Source: Psoroptes ovis
Lineage: Eukaryota > Arthropoda > Arachnida > Sarcoptiformes > Psoroptidae
Assembly (NCBI GenBank): GCA_002943765.1
Contig: PQWQ01000003.1
Location: 3,781,501 to 3,845,500, forward strand
Direction of reading: 5' to 3'
DNA length: 64,000 bases
Shown here one piece after another: positions 45,701-57,700 of the stretch (positions are counted from its first letter, which is position 1; every line of letters starts with the position of its first letter). The position numbers and the translations under genes are program-made. Below the pieces are notes generated by a model, which had not been told where the DNA came from, did not search any database, and saw nothing but the letters and a program-made list of their open reading frames with translations.

Positions 45701-48700
45701 TAGAAAAAGTTCTAGAAAAAACGGTTGTAAAAAGCACATGTCAAAAAGTTCGATTAACAACCGTCCACAAAAAAATTAAAGAATTAAGTTAAAAATTGAT
45801 TGTAATAGTTTGAATAGTTTTAATTAATGTAGAACAACAAATGATTGTAAGCTTTTCCATTTTTTGTAATAATGCTTGAATAATTTGTAATCCTTTTTAT
45901 AAATTTAGCAATAATAAAATTGATAGTTATTGATGGTTTTGAATTGATTAATTGATTTAAAATTGATGTTTTGGATTGATTCGGAACCTTTAATGAAAAA
46001 CCAGTCGTTTTCATTACATCGATTTTTCACATTTTCACGATTTTTTCCATTTTGAAGATTTCGCTAATTTATTGATTAATAATGGCTTCAATAATAATCG
46101 TTATTGTTTCGATTGTCTTTGACCATCTTTGTTTCGTTGTTTTGTCGTTGAATCGTTGATATTTTGAATTCTTTGCTTTGAAATTCTGAGTTCCGAAGCG
46201 AAGCAAAACGGGGAAAAAATGATCAATTCGTGCTACGAATTTTCATGAATTTCAGATTTCATGAATAGAAATCAGATATTTTTACTTTTTGTATTTTTGA
46301 AAAAATAAATTTTGAAAATATTTCAATTCAAGAATTAATGCAACTTTGATTATTTATTTATGTCTGTTTATTTATTGGGTTGTCCCATAAGTTCTTGCCG
46401 TTTTTTTAAATATTTTTTCATTCAAAAAACGGCAAGAACTTATGGGACAACCTAATATTTATTTATCTGTTTATTTGACTTGTCATTCCATGAATAAATA
46501 AAGAAATAATCATGTGTCAATGATGATAATTCTATGCGAATAAATCAACGAATACATAATTTGATTATATTTATCATGGTTTTATATTCGGATCATAATC
46601 CATTTTATTCCATGTTTATTTTTTGAAATGAATTGTACATCAAATAACAATTTGTTTGTTTTTTTGGGAGCTTTGAAATCTGAATATATCATTTGACATA
46701 TGCAAATTGAATTTAAAATGAAATCACATTTTGGTTTTTGGTGAATCGTTTCGATATCCATCCAATACATTGGCTTGTTTGGATTTTGATCCAAATCGAA
46801 TGGGACATTGGACATTTACATGGAAATTTTCGGTTGAAAACAAAGCAAACAAAAATTTGTTTGAGATTTAAGCCCTGTAAAAGTCTCCAGAAGATTGTTT
46901 TTAGTGGGTGTTTGAAGGATATTCTTGTTGTGACATGTACACTGAGGTTCAAAATGTCAAGTACACAACACATTATGTATTTTTGGGTGTGAAAGATGGG
47001 TTTTATTTGATCATATCAATGATTTGAAATGGTGACAATAATTACCAGTTTGACAATGACTATTTTGTAAAGCTTTTCACTCATTTTTCAACGACTTTTT
47101 TTCTGTTTTTGAATTTTCTGAAAACAAACCTTCAATCTAATTTCAATCAAAATCTAATTTAAAAATTTTTTGTATTTGCTACACCACAATTTAAATTAAT
47201 GTTGTGCTGAATTCATTGAAAATCGATCAATGTGATTGTGATCAATTTATAAGCAAAATACATCAATTTATCTTATCGATGAAATGAATTGACAAAATGT
47301 TTTGTTCTTGGCAAAATAACTGAAAATCTATGATACAAACTGAAGCATTGCTTTGAATTCTTCCATTCACCATCCAATAAATAATTCATATGATTCATTC
47401 ATCATTATCTTCACCATCATCTTTGTCATTCTAAAACTTGAAAGCTTCAAAAACTCATCCAAAAAATAAAGGTTTTTTGATAATTTGATTTCAAATTAAT
47501 TCAATTCATAATTAAATTGGTAAGAAAATTTTTGAAATGACTTTGAAACATTCAAATATTTCTACAAATATAACAAATATTTGAAATATTTTTCATTTTT
47601 TCACATTTCTTCATTTCACATCTTCAATTGATTCTTTCAAAAATTGTTATTTTTTCAGCAATCAATTTATATCAAATTGAATTAAATTTAAATTGAATTC
47701 AAATTGAATTTGACAAAAAATACCAGCACATCAAAAAATACATCAAAAAACCTTTTGAAATTGTTTTGTGTAACGAAATTAATTGTTCCAAAAAGCGAAC
47801 TATTGAATTAGTTCATATTTAAAGAGCCAACATTGCTCACAATTCATATTATAATTAGTTTTAGTTATTTGTTGTGTATTTTGAGATAGACCAAAAATTT
47901 GTTCAACAATAAACGATCTAATAAATATTCAATTTAAGCCTATTTCGTATAAGTTTAGTTTAGTTTATTCAATCCAACCGTATCTAAGGCTTTGATATAT
48001 CTATTGGATCAACACAGTTTTGTTTTTTGAAATTATTTTGTTCTTTGAAACTGTTCCAATATATTATCATTTATATTATGATTATTGTTATTTATGATTC
48101 ATTTTATATTGCTGTTCTTGTCATTAAGAGCAGAAAAACAAACGACAAATTCCATACGAAACAATGCAATACGAACACAATATAACGCAATACAATTGAC
48201 AACTTATTAAATTGATGAAATATAATGGTCAATATACAATCAAATAATAACAAGAAATTCTTCAAGAAGCGAATTCTTCTATGAAAAAACAACAAACTCG
48301 TAAGATAATTCATATTGTTATCATTATTGTTATATCTTATAATATTGATATTTGTTGAATTATCATTTCACAGTTTTCGATATTTTGAATTGTCATAGAT
48401 ATATGATTCAACTGCTGCTGCTGCTGCTGTTGTTGACATTTCAATGAACGATTTCCATTTAGAATCTGTCCATTTTCTTCTCGTTATTTTGTAATCAACA
48501 ACGAATTTATTTGTGATATTTCAAATGGTCATATTTATTTGAATTTTTCGTTGTTGTCGATGATGATCACAATGATCATTCATATTACTTTTTTGTTTGT
48601 TTTTATTTGTTTATTCGTTATTAGTTTGTTTGTTTGTAATTTGGAATTATTATTCAATTTTCCATGGCTTTGTTTTTATAAAATACTCGAATAATTTGCT

Positions 48701-51700
48701 ATTCACTGGTTTACTGGTCCACAAAAAAATTATTATTCGTTCATTTCGGGTTCATTATTCGGTTTATATTTCGGTTCAGTACTGAATCTATTTGTCCAAC
48801 TTAGTTTGTCAATCATAATTATTTGATATTCATATATTTGTGTGTTCATCTTTGAATAAATACCCTGAGTAAATACCCTGCAAAATATGAAAAAACTTGA
48901 CAAACATTTGAATGCTGAAACTTGGGGAAAAAATGGTCCAAAATTAATTTCAATGATAGAATTTCCATACATTGATATTTGCATATTTGCTTATATTTGC
49001 ATCCGAATTTCAAAGTAAATGAAAATATAAAATTTGATTTGTCTCTATTTTATTGCTGATTACGTAAATATTTGCCAAATTTATTAGTTCAAAAAGTATT
49101 GCTGTATTTTGATGGCTGAATTTTGTCTTTTTCTCTGCAGATGCCATCCTCATGGCATCCATTATGTCGCCCTGAACAATATAGAAAATATTTATCTTGA
49201 AAAAGCTGTCAATCATTGATTATTATTATCATAAAGTTTATTTTTTACTCAATTATTTCTATGTGAATATTAATAGTATAGTCTCAAATTTCATGCAAAA
49301 AATGAAGTTTCAAAATTTCAATGATATTTAATAAGATTCATAATTCATTTATTAGAAAATTTTGATAAGAATTTTGAAGTATTATGTAGTGTAATTTGCC
49401 TATTCATTAATTTTGATTTTTTTATGTGAAAATTTTGCGTACTGCTACAGGACGAAATTTAATGAATAAACTGCTGCCTTGAAAATGAATGATAATGTAA
49501 GAAATAATCGTTGAAAAAACAAACTAAATTGTGACAAAAAATCAATGATATCAACTTCTTGGGCTACATTATACCATTACCCTGCATCAGCCCATTTTGC
49601 AGTGCAGTTGGTGTTGTTTTCCTTTTGAAATTCTTTCATGTTGCCGAGCTATTTTGAAAATATCGTTTCAATTTTTGATTTAATTCTTTTTTCTTTCATT
49701 GAATGAATAGAAATTTCGCTTCTTTTGCCCAAAATTTTGTTGAAAATCGTTGAAAAGTCTTCGATTTTAATCGTTATTGAAAAGCAGCTGGCGTTTAATT
49801 TTTTTATGCTGATAAAATGTCTTAGAATTTAAGGCACACGCACATATTTAAGATACTTATTCCAAGCTTGGTATTTTCAAAATAATATTCAATATTCCAT
49901 ACGAGATATTCCATTAACATATTTCCATACGAAATTTGAATTTAAATTTTCATTTTTTTTCGATTGAAAATAATCTGAAAATATATTTAAAAATATTTCC
50001 CAGAATAACCATTTAGTAAATTCATTTTTTTCAATTTAAATTTTTTTCAAGATTTTCAATTCTGAAATTCACGATCAAACTATAGCTTTTCCATTTCAAA
50101 AATTGAAATAGTCACCGATTTAGAATTTTTTATTACAACATAATCCACCACCACCATGCAATTGAAGGTGGATTATCTTCGCCCAGAGAGAGTGACTGAA
50201 TGCGAATGAAAAGAAAAAATTCAAAGAATTTAAATTCTTTCGTTTATTTTTTCAATTTTTAAATATTTATTTTTCCTTTGGTTCTCCATTCTCTCTCTCA
50301 AAACAATTACAATCAGGTAATTGTATTCAGGTTGTCCGAAAAGTTTATTCCGCTTAATCAATCGAGAGTTGCTCATGAAAATCGGCCAGAACTTTCCGGA
50401 CAATCTAATACATTGATTCAATCGCAAAATGCATTTGAATTCTTTGAATGGTCGAAAATTCTTTGGTTATATGAGAAAATTCATGTTATTTTCTGCTTTT
50501 GAAATTCTTGAATTGATTTTTTTTTTTGCTTTGATTCAGTTAATGCTGTTATTAGTGTTGGTTTGTGTAGTTTCAAATTTTCAAAATTCCAACTGAAATT
50601 TCAACTGAATTTCTCCTCGAATTCATTGAAATTTTTATTTAAATTGAAAAAAATAGAAAAAATATTTGAATAGTCGAAATGTAAACCGAACCGGTCAACC
50701 ATGAATTCGGCGGAAAAAATCCAAAATATTTGAAATAACAAAAATAAAATATCAAGTTGTCCGGAAAGTTTTTACCTATTTTTCAATCATTTTCGTTGGA
50801 TATAACCGGCTAAAACTTTCCGGACAAACTAATAAACAAAAATAAACCTGAAACATATAATAAATTCACTGTGTATTATTTACGCAAATGTTTATGTAAA
50901 TAAAATGTAAAAAAATATTTCAAAACAGATTTTGATTTTTGAATTCGTGAATTCGTTATTTTTTTCCATTTTTCTACCAGGTTTATTATTTTTTCCATAA
51001 TAATCACTGATTTAACAAGAATAATGATGATTATTTTGCTATTCTACGGTGAAATGCTTTCGAAAAGTAAATTCAAATTATATTTACTTGAATTCGTAGC
51101 AAAGAATTCCGAAGAAATCATTTGACATCTTTTTTTTTCGGTACATTCTTCAATGCATTTCTGTGCTCTTGTGAATGTATGAATTTTGGTATTTATATTT
51201 GCATATTTGCATCTGAATTCTCAAAGAGAGAATCTATTGGCATCTCTAAGATGTGTCACCAAACTATTACACTCGGAATCATTAGAGAATAAATACAGTG
51301 AAATTAACGCATACACACAAGTGAATATCGGTGAATATATCAGTGAATATATTCAGTGAATGATTGTGAATATCAACGAATAACAGCCAATATTGAACTG
51401 TGAATTTTGAAAATTAAGAATATATAAATGATAAAACTAATGGTAATAATAAGACGATGATAAACCACTGAATATATGAGATAATATTCATTGCCTTTTG
51501 TTTTGGTCTTTTGTTGAGAGTTTTCGTTTTCAAAACTGAATCTCAAAATTATCTCTATCACTGAATAATAATGCTGATATAATGGTTTATCATCGCCACC
51601 AATTTCCTATGGACCATTTATCGTTTCGTTTTTTTTCGTTTTTCAAAAATTTCCCATCAATTTATTATCTTGATTCTGTCAAAATTTTCAATTTTTCCAA

Positions 51701-54700
51701 AGGTTTTAAGAAGATGTTCCAAAGAATCTTATCTGAAAAATTTCAATGGTAATAAAATCCTGAAATCGCTTTGCAATTGAATTGCTTTGATCGATTTGAA
51801 GTCGTTTTATGCTTAAAATTGCTTGGCAATAAGTAAAAGAATAAGATAAGAAAATCAATTCAAAATTCATTATTTCAAAAATCAAAAAAATCAAAACCAT
51901 TTTCATTCTACAATGAACAAATCGTTTTATTTGAGATTTGAAGAACCGAAAAAAAAACATTATTTTTGCGTGTATCTTCTGTTGGTGTATTTGAATGGGT
52001 TTGAATTGATCTGGAATGATTTGAAATTGAATAAACAATGTTTGATGTAATAATATTTGAGATGCATTTGTTCATCGTTTACTTCGTCTTATTCTTCATT
52101 GAAAGCAATCAAATCAAACAACATTCAACCATCAAAATTTAAAATGATTTGAAGTGATTTTCGATGATGATGATGATCAATCATTCATATAATTCATTTG
52201 ATTACATTATTTATTGTTTTTTTTCAGTACAATTTGTACTGATTTGATTTGTATTGAATTTCAAATGAAACAAATTGAAAAAGTTGTCAAAATTTGTTGC
52301 TAGTTATTTCAATTTTGGCTCAAATCGTCGATATTATTTGATATTTTCATTTCAAATCATTTCAAATCAACAATTTTGTTGATTGTCAAAGTGATAAAAT
52401 CATTTTATTCTTTTAATTCAATTCAAAATCACACCCATTCATTCATTCATTGATTCATCCACTCATTTCAATCATTGATTCATTTCAATCATTGATTCAT
52501 TCCAATATTAATATCTTGAAATATATCGAAATATCTCGGAGAATATTCAGTCAAGAAGAAGAATATTCTCGGGAAAAATTCTGTAAATTGAAAAGTAATA
52601 ATAATATATTTCGTATGGCCGTAAAAAAATAATAGAAATGATCATTCATTCATTCATTCATTCATTCATTCAATCAATGATGATGATGATCATCATCATC
52701 ATTGTGATTATTATGATCATTGAAATTTTTTTTTTATTACTTTTGTCCCATTGTTTTGTTATTGTCTTTGTTTCACACCATTTTCTTATTTTCTTGAAAT
52801 CGAACAATCAATTGTTATTATTATTATTATCATTTACAATGATAACCATAGAAAAAAATTCTTAATCTTCTTATACGAATAATAATAATAAGACTATGGA
52901 ATAGTGTGAATGATATATAATATTTCTTGATAAAACAATAAGAAATTTAAAATAAAAAAATGGTCAAAATTGAAATATAAAATACTGGTTATAGTCATAA
53001 TAATGATAATAATAGTTATGATGATAATGGTCGTAATGATATCGATTCGTTTATGATATTATTGATGTATGGGCTTGCAATGGGTTTTCCGTGCAGGGTT
53101 CTGCACAGAATTTCATCAAAATATCATCAAAAATTCTGCAGAATTTGAATTCTTTGAAATTTCCTTTAAATTCTTTGAAATTTCTTTGAATTTCTTCAAA
53201 TTTTCATTTTCAAATTTCTCTGTAATTTACATCCTGTTCAAATAAAAACCATTAAGCAAACATCATTGATGTATATAAATATGACGATCACTGATGTCCA
53301 CCATTAATGTTTTTTATTATTTTTTGATGTGTTGACAAAATACTAAAAAAATTTGTCAAATTTCAAGTAATAAAAATCTATTTTTACGGTCATTTTTACG
53401 ATGGACCCGTTGAATTATGTTCCTTAGAACCTTCAATATCCATGTTTTCTTAGAATTTTCAATTTTTTCACCCAAATTCTCCATAAAAAAATCTACAGGA
53501 AAATAACTAAGAAAAATGATTTCCTATGGATCATTTCTGCCCGTTTTGCTTTTGATCCACAATTTTCACACTTTTATATTTGTTTTTACACAAAGTTATT
53601 CGAAGAAAATTTCAAATTTTTTTCCCATTTTTCTCTTCGGAAGCCCTTGGGCCTAATACATTTTTTTCATTTTTATTTTTTGGGCTCTTTACACTGATGG
53701 TTTGGTTGAAAACCAAGCTGGCAGAGTTATTGTTACTTGTTTTAGGGTGTAAATGTATGATTCTGTTGTTTGTTTATTGAACCAAAATTCTCTCTCGTTT
53801 CTTTGAAAAATTAATTTTGCAACTTTGAAACTATGAACGTAGGAAATCGCTTACTTAACAAACAAATAAATAAGAATTAAGAATAATCTTATTAATTATT
53901 AATTGTAAAAGCCTTTCGATTCTTTGATTCTTTCCGAAAATTCTCCCAAAAGCGTTTCAAAGAATTTTTCGGCTCAAAAGCAATGAATATTCACCTAATT
54001 CATTGAATTTATTGATTGTATGGCCATAAATAAGGCGAAAATGAATAAAGATCCTTTTTATTTCATTTCAAAAACCAACAATTCTTAAATTAACTTGCGG
54101 AGAATCATCCCTTAAGTTCATTCATTCAGTGTTATTATCATTATAATTGTGTATTTTGGGTGTGTTGTGATGTTCGACTGGGTTTCACAGTATTTTTTTC
54201 CTTGTAATTTCCACAGAATTTCAATGGAAATGTTCAAAGAACCAAATTCATTTTCCTTCAAATTCATTCTTATTTTATTCCATTTATTAGGTTGTCCGTA
54301 TAGTTTTTGCCGGTTATATCGTAGAAAATCATTGGAAAATCGGCACGAACTTTTTGGACAACCTAATATTTCATTTATTTTCATCTCATTCATTCATTTC
54401 ATTTATTTGATTTTTTTGGACCGAAAAAAAATGAAATTTTTTTTTTTGAATAAATTTCCATTCATTCATTCACTGCATATACTGTATACACGCACCTTAC
54501 AATTGTATAATTGAATTTCTTATTTTATTTTCATTTTTTTTTGTGTGAAATTTTCTCTTAAGAATTCTTCATTATTATCATCATCATTAATAATATGATT
54601 ATTATTATTCATTTTCATTTTTTTAAAAATATATTTGATTCAAAGATGCTTCATAGAATTTCATGATTCTCATTAATTTAGCATTTCTATTCATTTTTTT

Positions 54701-57700
54701 TTCAATTAGGTTGTCCCATAAGTTCTTGCCGTTTTTTAAATTTTTTTTTCATCAAAAAAAACGGCAAGAACTTATGGGACAACCTAATATTTCTATTCAG
54801 CAATTCAATTATTGTTGTTTTTTTTTTTTTTTTTTTTTTTGAAATTGAATTTTCTCATATTTTTTCTGAATCTTCAAGAATTGAATTCTTGAATAATTTC
54901 TTACTGAAAATGTGAGAATGAAAATAAGAGAAATGTGAGAAATGTAAATGAATAGAATTCACTTCAATTGAATTTCTATGCACGAAATATTGTTGTCAAT
55001 TATTATTATTCTTATTATTATCATGATTTTCAATTTCATTATTTTCATTATTAGTATTTTGATTGCATTCCATTGTATTATTTCTGTAATTTTTCTTGTT
55101 TGATTATCTTTTCCTATTATTTGATTGTCAAATTCGGAAAATAGTTCAAAGTATTGAATGAATACTGTATATCGCTGAAGAAAACATGTTTACGTGGTGA
55201 ACCAGGACCGCGTGGATTCAAAGGCGATAAAGGTGATCAAGGATTGGATGGTGTCGATGGTTTGCCCGGTGAACCAGGACTAGAAGGTACACCTGGCCGT
55301 GATGGTGTTGATGGAAGGCCAGGCATTTCGGGGCAACCAGGTAAACCTGGTTTGCCAGGTAAGTGGTAACCATTTTTATTTTCAAAATTAATTTTCTGTC
55401 AATTTTCAACTGGGAAAATTTTCAATGAAAATTCTGAGTGAAAATTTCATTAAACAAAATACTTGGAATTGTGAAACATTTCGAAAACAATTTTGACAAT
55501 TTAATTGAAATTTTCCAATTGGAAAAAATCAAATAATTTATTTTTGAACAAATTCTTCTACTCAGGCCATAACCATAGACAGCACTCAGCTCGATTGACT
55601 CTTAAAATCGATTATTTCACTATTTACTTTTTGTTGAAATTTGAAATTTTGCATCATTTCCTATTGGAAAATCTATTAGGTTGTCCGTAAAGTTCATTCC
55701 GCTTAATCGATAGAGTTGCTTAACGAAAATCGGCTAGAACTTTGCGGGCAATCTAATATTTTCAAAATTCAAAAATTTGATATATTCCATGGTTTCCAAT
55801 GGCTTTTTGGAAAATGAAAAAAAAACTAATTTTGACATTTTTTTTCATTTTAAATTTCGTTTATTTATTCATTTCATTTCATTTATTTATTTGAATTTAT
55901 TAATATATATTCATTTTGCATTCACATTTTATTTATTCAAATATCAACTCAACAAAATTCAAATTGGTACACTTATACTCGCTGGCAATCATTTGATCAT
56001 TCATATTTGTGATGATGTTTGCACAATCATTATTATTTGGCGCAAAATACAAATGATAATTTGAAATTTGCAAAATAACAACATCAATTCATAAGGGCGC
56101 AATGGAACTGATGGTAAGTACAATGTTTTTTCCCTGGAATTTCCTAGAACTTTGCATCAAGGGGCTTTGAAATGTCAAACAATTTCTCATTTGTATTCTT
56201 TGGTATATTCTTCGTTCTCGTGAACCTACGAAAAATTCACAAATTTCCAAAAATGAAAATAGGTGCACAAGGACCAAAAGGTGAACCAGGATTGGATGTA
56301 AGTATTTCTTGTAGTTTGAAACCTTGTAAATAACAAATTACCTTCGGAAAAAAAATCGATTAATTTTCGTTTTGTTTTTCCAAAAACTAAAAAACAATGT
56401 TCAATGCATATGCAGGGTAGTCCTGGTAAGTAACAAAAAATTTTTTGACATTTATAAATTTGAAAATTTTACGAAAATTACAAATTTTTCCATATTCCAC
56501 CTTTGTTTCACCTTAATTTCACCTTTATTTTCACAATTTTTTCACATTGAACTCATCCGTCGATATTTGTTACTTTGCATCGCGCATTTCGATCAATCAT
56601 TTTCATCGTTTTCATATTGTTTTATCGGTTGTTTTCGTCGATTCTTATTAATACAGGACCTCCAGGTATGTTTCTGTGTTGTTTTATGCAATTTTATTCT
56701 TTGGCTTCGGCAAATTTATTTTTTGAATCAAATTCTTATTTTGATGAGGCAAAAAAAAAATCATTAAATTTTCATTATTTTTCAACACACACAATGTTTT
56801 TCTCAAAAATGCAAAGGTCCCAAGGGTAAACGTGGTCCACCCGGTCAAGACGGTATGTCGATTTTTTTCTGTTTTGTTTTGTTGATGTTTGAAAGTTTCA
56901 AAATAATTTGTTTCCATCAAACCATGATTTGTGTTCAAACAAACAATGATTCAGGCAAACCCGGTATCACTGTACAAGCATGGTATCATAATAATAATAC
57001 ATTATTAAGTGGGTATTAATTTCTACGATTTTGTTTGGAATTTTTTATTTTGTATAATTTTCATAAAATATTCATGTTCCAATCCAACACTATGATTCAA
57101 AGTTCCACCAATCATTGATCAAATCGATCCATCGTTACAAACATTGACTGTAAGAGAAAATAAACCAATACAGTTGAAATGTGTTGCCAGTGGACAACCG
57201 AAACCTAAAATAACATGGCGTCGTGATGATGATAAGCCAATTTATTTGAATAGAATTTCACGTATGTTATCATTATTTGTATATTTTACAGGGTTTCAAA
57301 GTTTTGATTTGGGGTTTTAAGATTCGATTTCGTAGTTTTAATTTTGAATTTTTAAAACCCTGAATGAAAATTTTAATCCCTGTTAAAAAATTTGATTTTC
57401 ATTTGTGGCATAATTTTTTTTTCTTAAATGAAACTAGACAATCTTATTGAATCAAACGAATTGAATATAACACAAGTTAATCGTGATAATTTTGGTGGGT
57501 GACACAATTTCAAGATTATTTCAAGGGTCAAAAATAATGATTTGTCCAAAAAATTTAGGGCCATATAAATGTATAGCAACGAATGGTATTCCGCCAGCTG
57601 CTCAACAAAAAATTAATTTATTAGTTACTTGTAAGTTTGTCCTAGAAAATTCAGCTTTTTGTAATCCCAAAAGCCGTTTCCCGCCAAAAAATTTTAATTT

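Larger units (their letters stand above)
42445..46018 (+). mobile_element. Bel/Pao LTR retrotransposon, internally deleted (no RT, RNase H or integrase)
   Basis: Two 382 bp direct LTRs (42445-42826 and 45637-46018) start TGTTGTG and end TTACA (TG...CA). They are flanked by a TCGATT duplication (42439-42444 and 46019-46024). I see a single difference between the LTRs (A/G in the AACGATTG/AACGGTTG stretch), so the insertion looks recent. The 2.8 kb interior holds one long frame with Gag and protease only. No clear tRNA primer site or polypurine tract was recognised. It sits in intron 1 of the colmedin-like gene in sense orientation. Confidence 0.93.
39787..55144 (+). other. Colmedin-like intron 1 (15.4 kb)
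   Basis: GTAAGT to AATAG; the acceptor has a weak pyrimidine tract. Contains a piggyBac-like MITE (40803-40957), a 3.57 kb Bel/Pao LTR element (42445-46018), seven hairpin MITEs, a 23-T run at 54818-54840 and many ATT/TTCA microsatellites. No host gene was recognised; open frames outside the LTR element are short and motif-free. Confidence 0.85.

Noticed and set aside
42628..46014. Two identical 64-codon minus-strand frames
   Set aside because: They are the same antisense stretch in the two LTRs, not a duplicated gene.
46582..46992. Overlapping 77-86 codon frames on both strands
   Set aside because: No motif and no repeat partner within the window; nothing separates them from random AT-rich frames.
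54118..54514. Open frames of 91 and 121 codons on opposite strands
   Set aside because: Both are created by the hairpin MITE at 54286-54368, whose ends translate as LGCP-like peptides also seen at other MITE copies.
55218..55409. Antisense frame rich in His, Leu and Val over the collagen exon
   Set aside because: It is the mirror of Gly-Pro codons and has no independent support.
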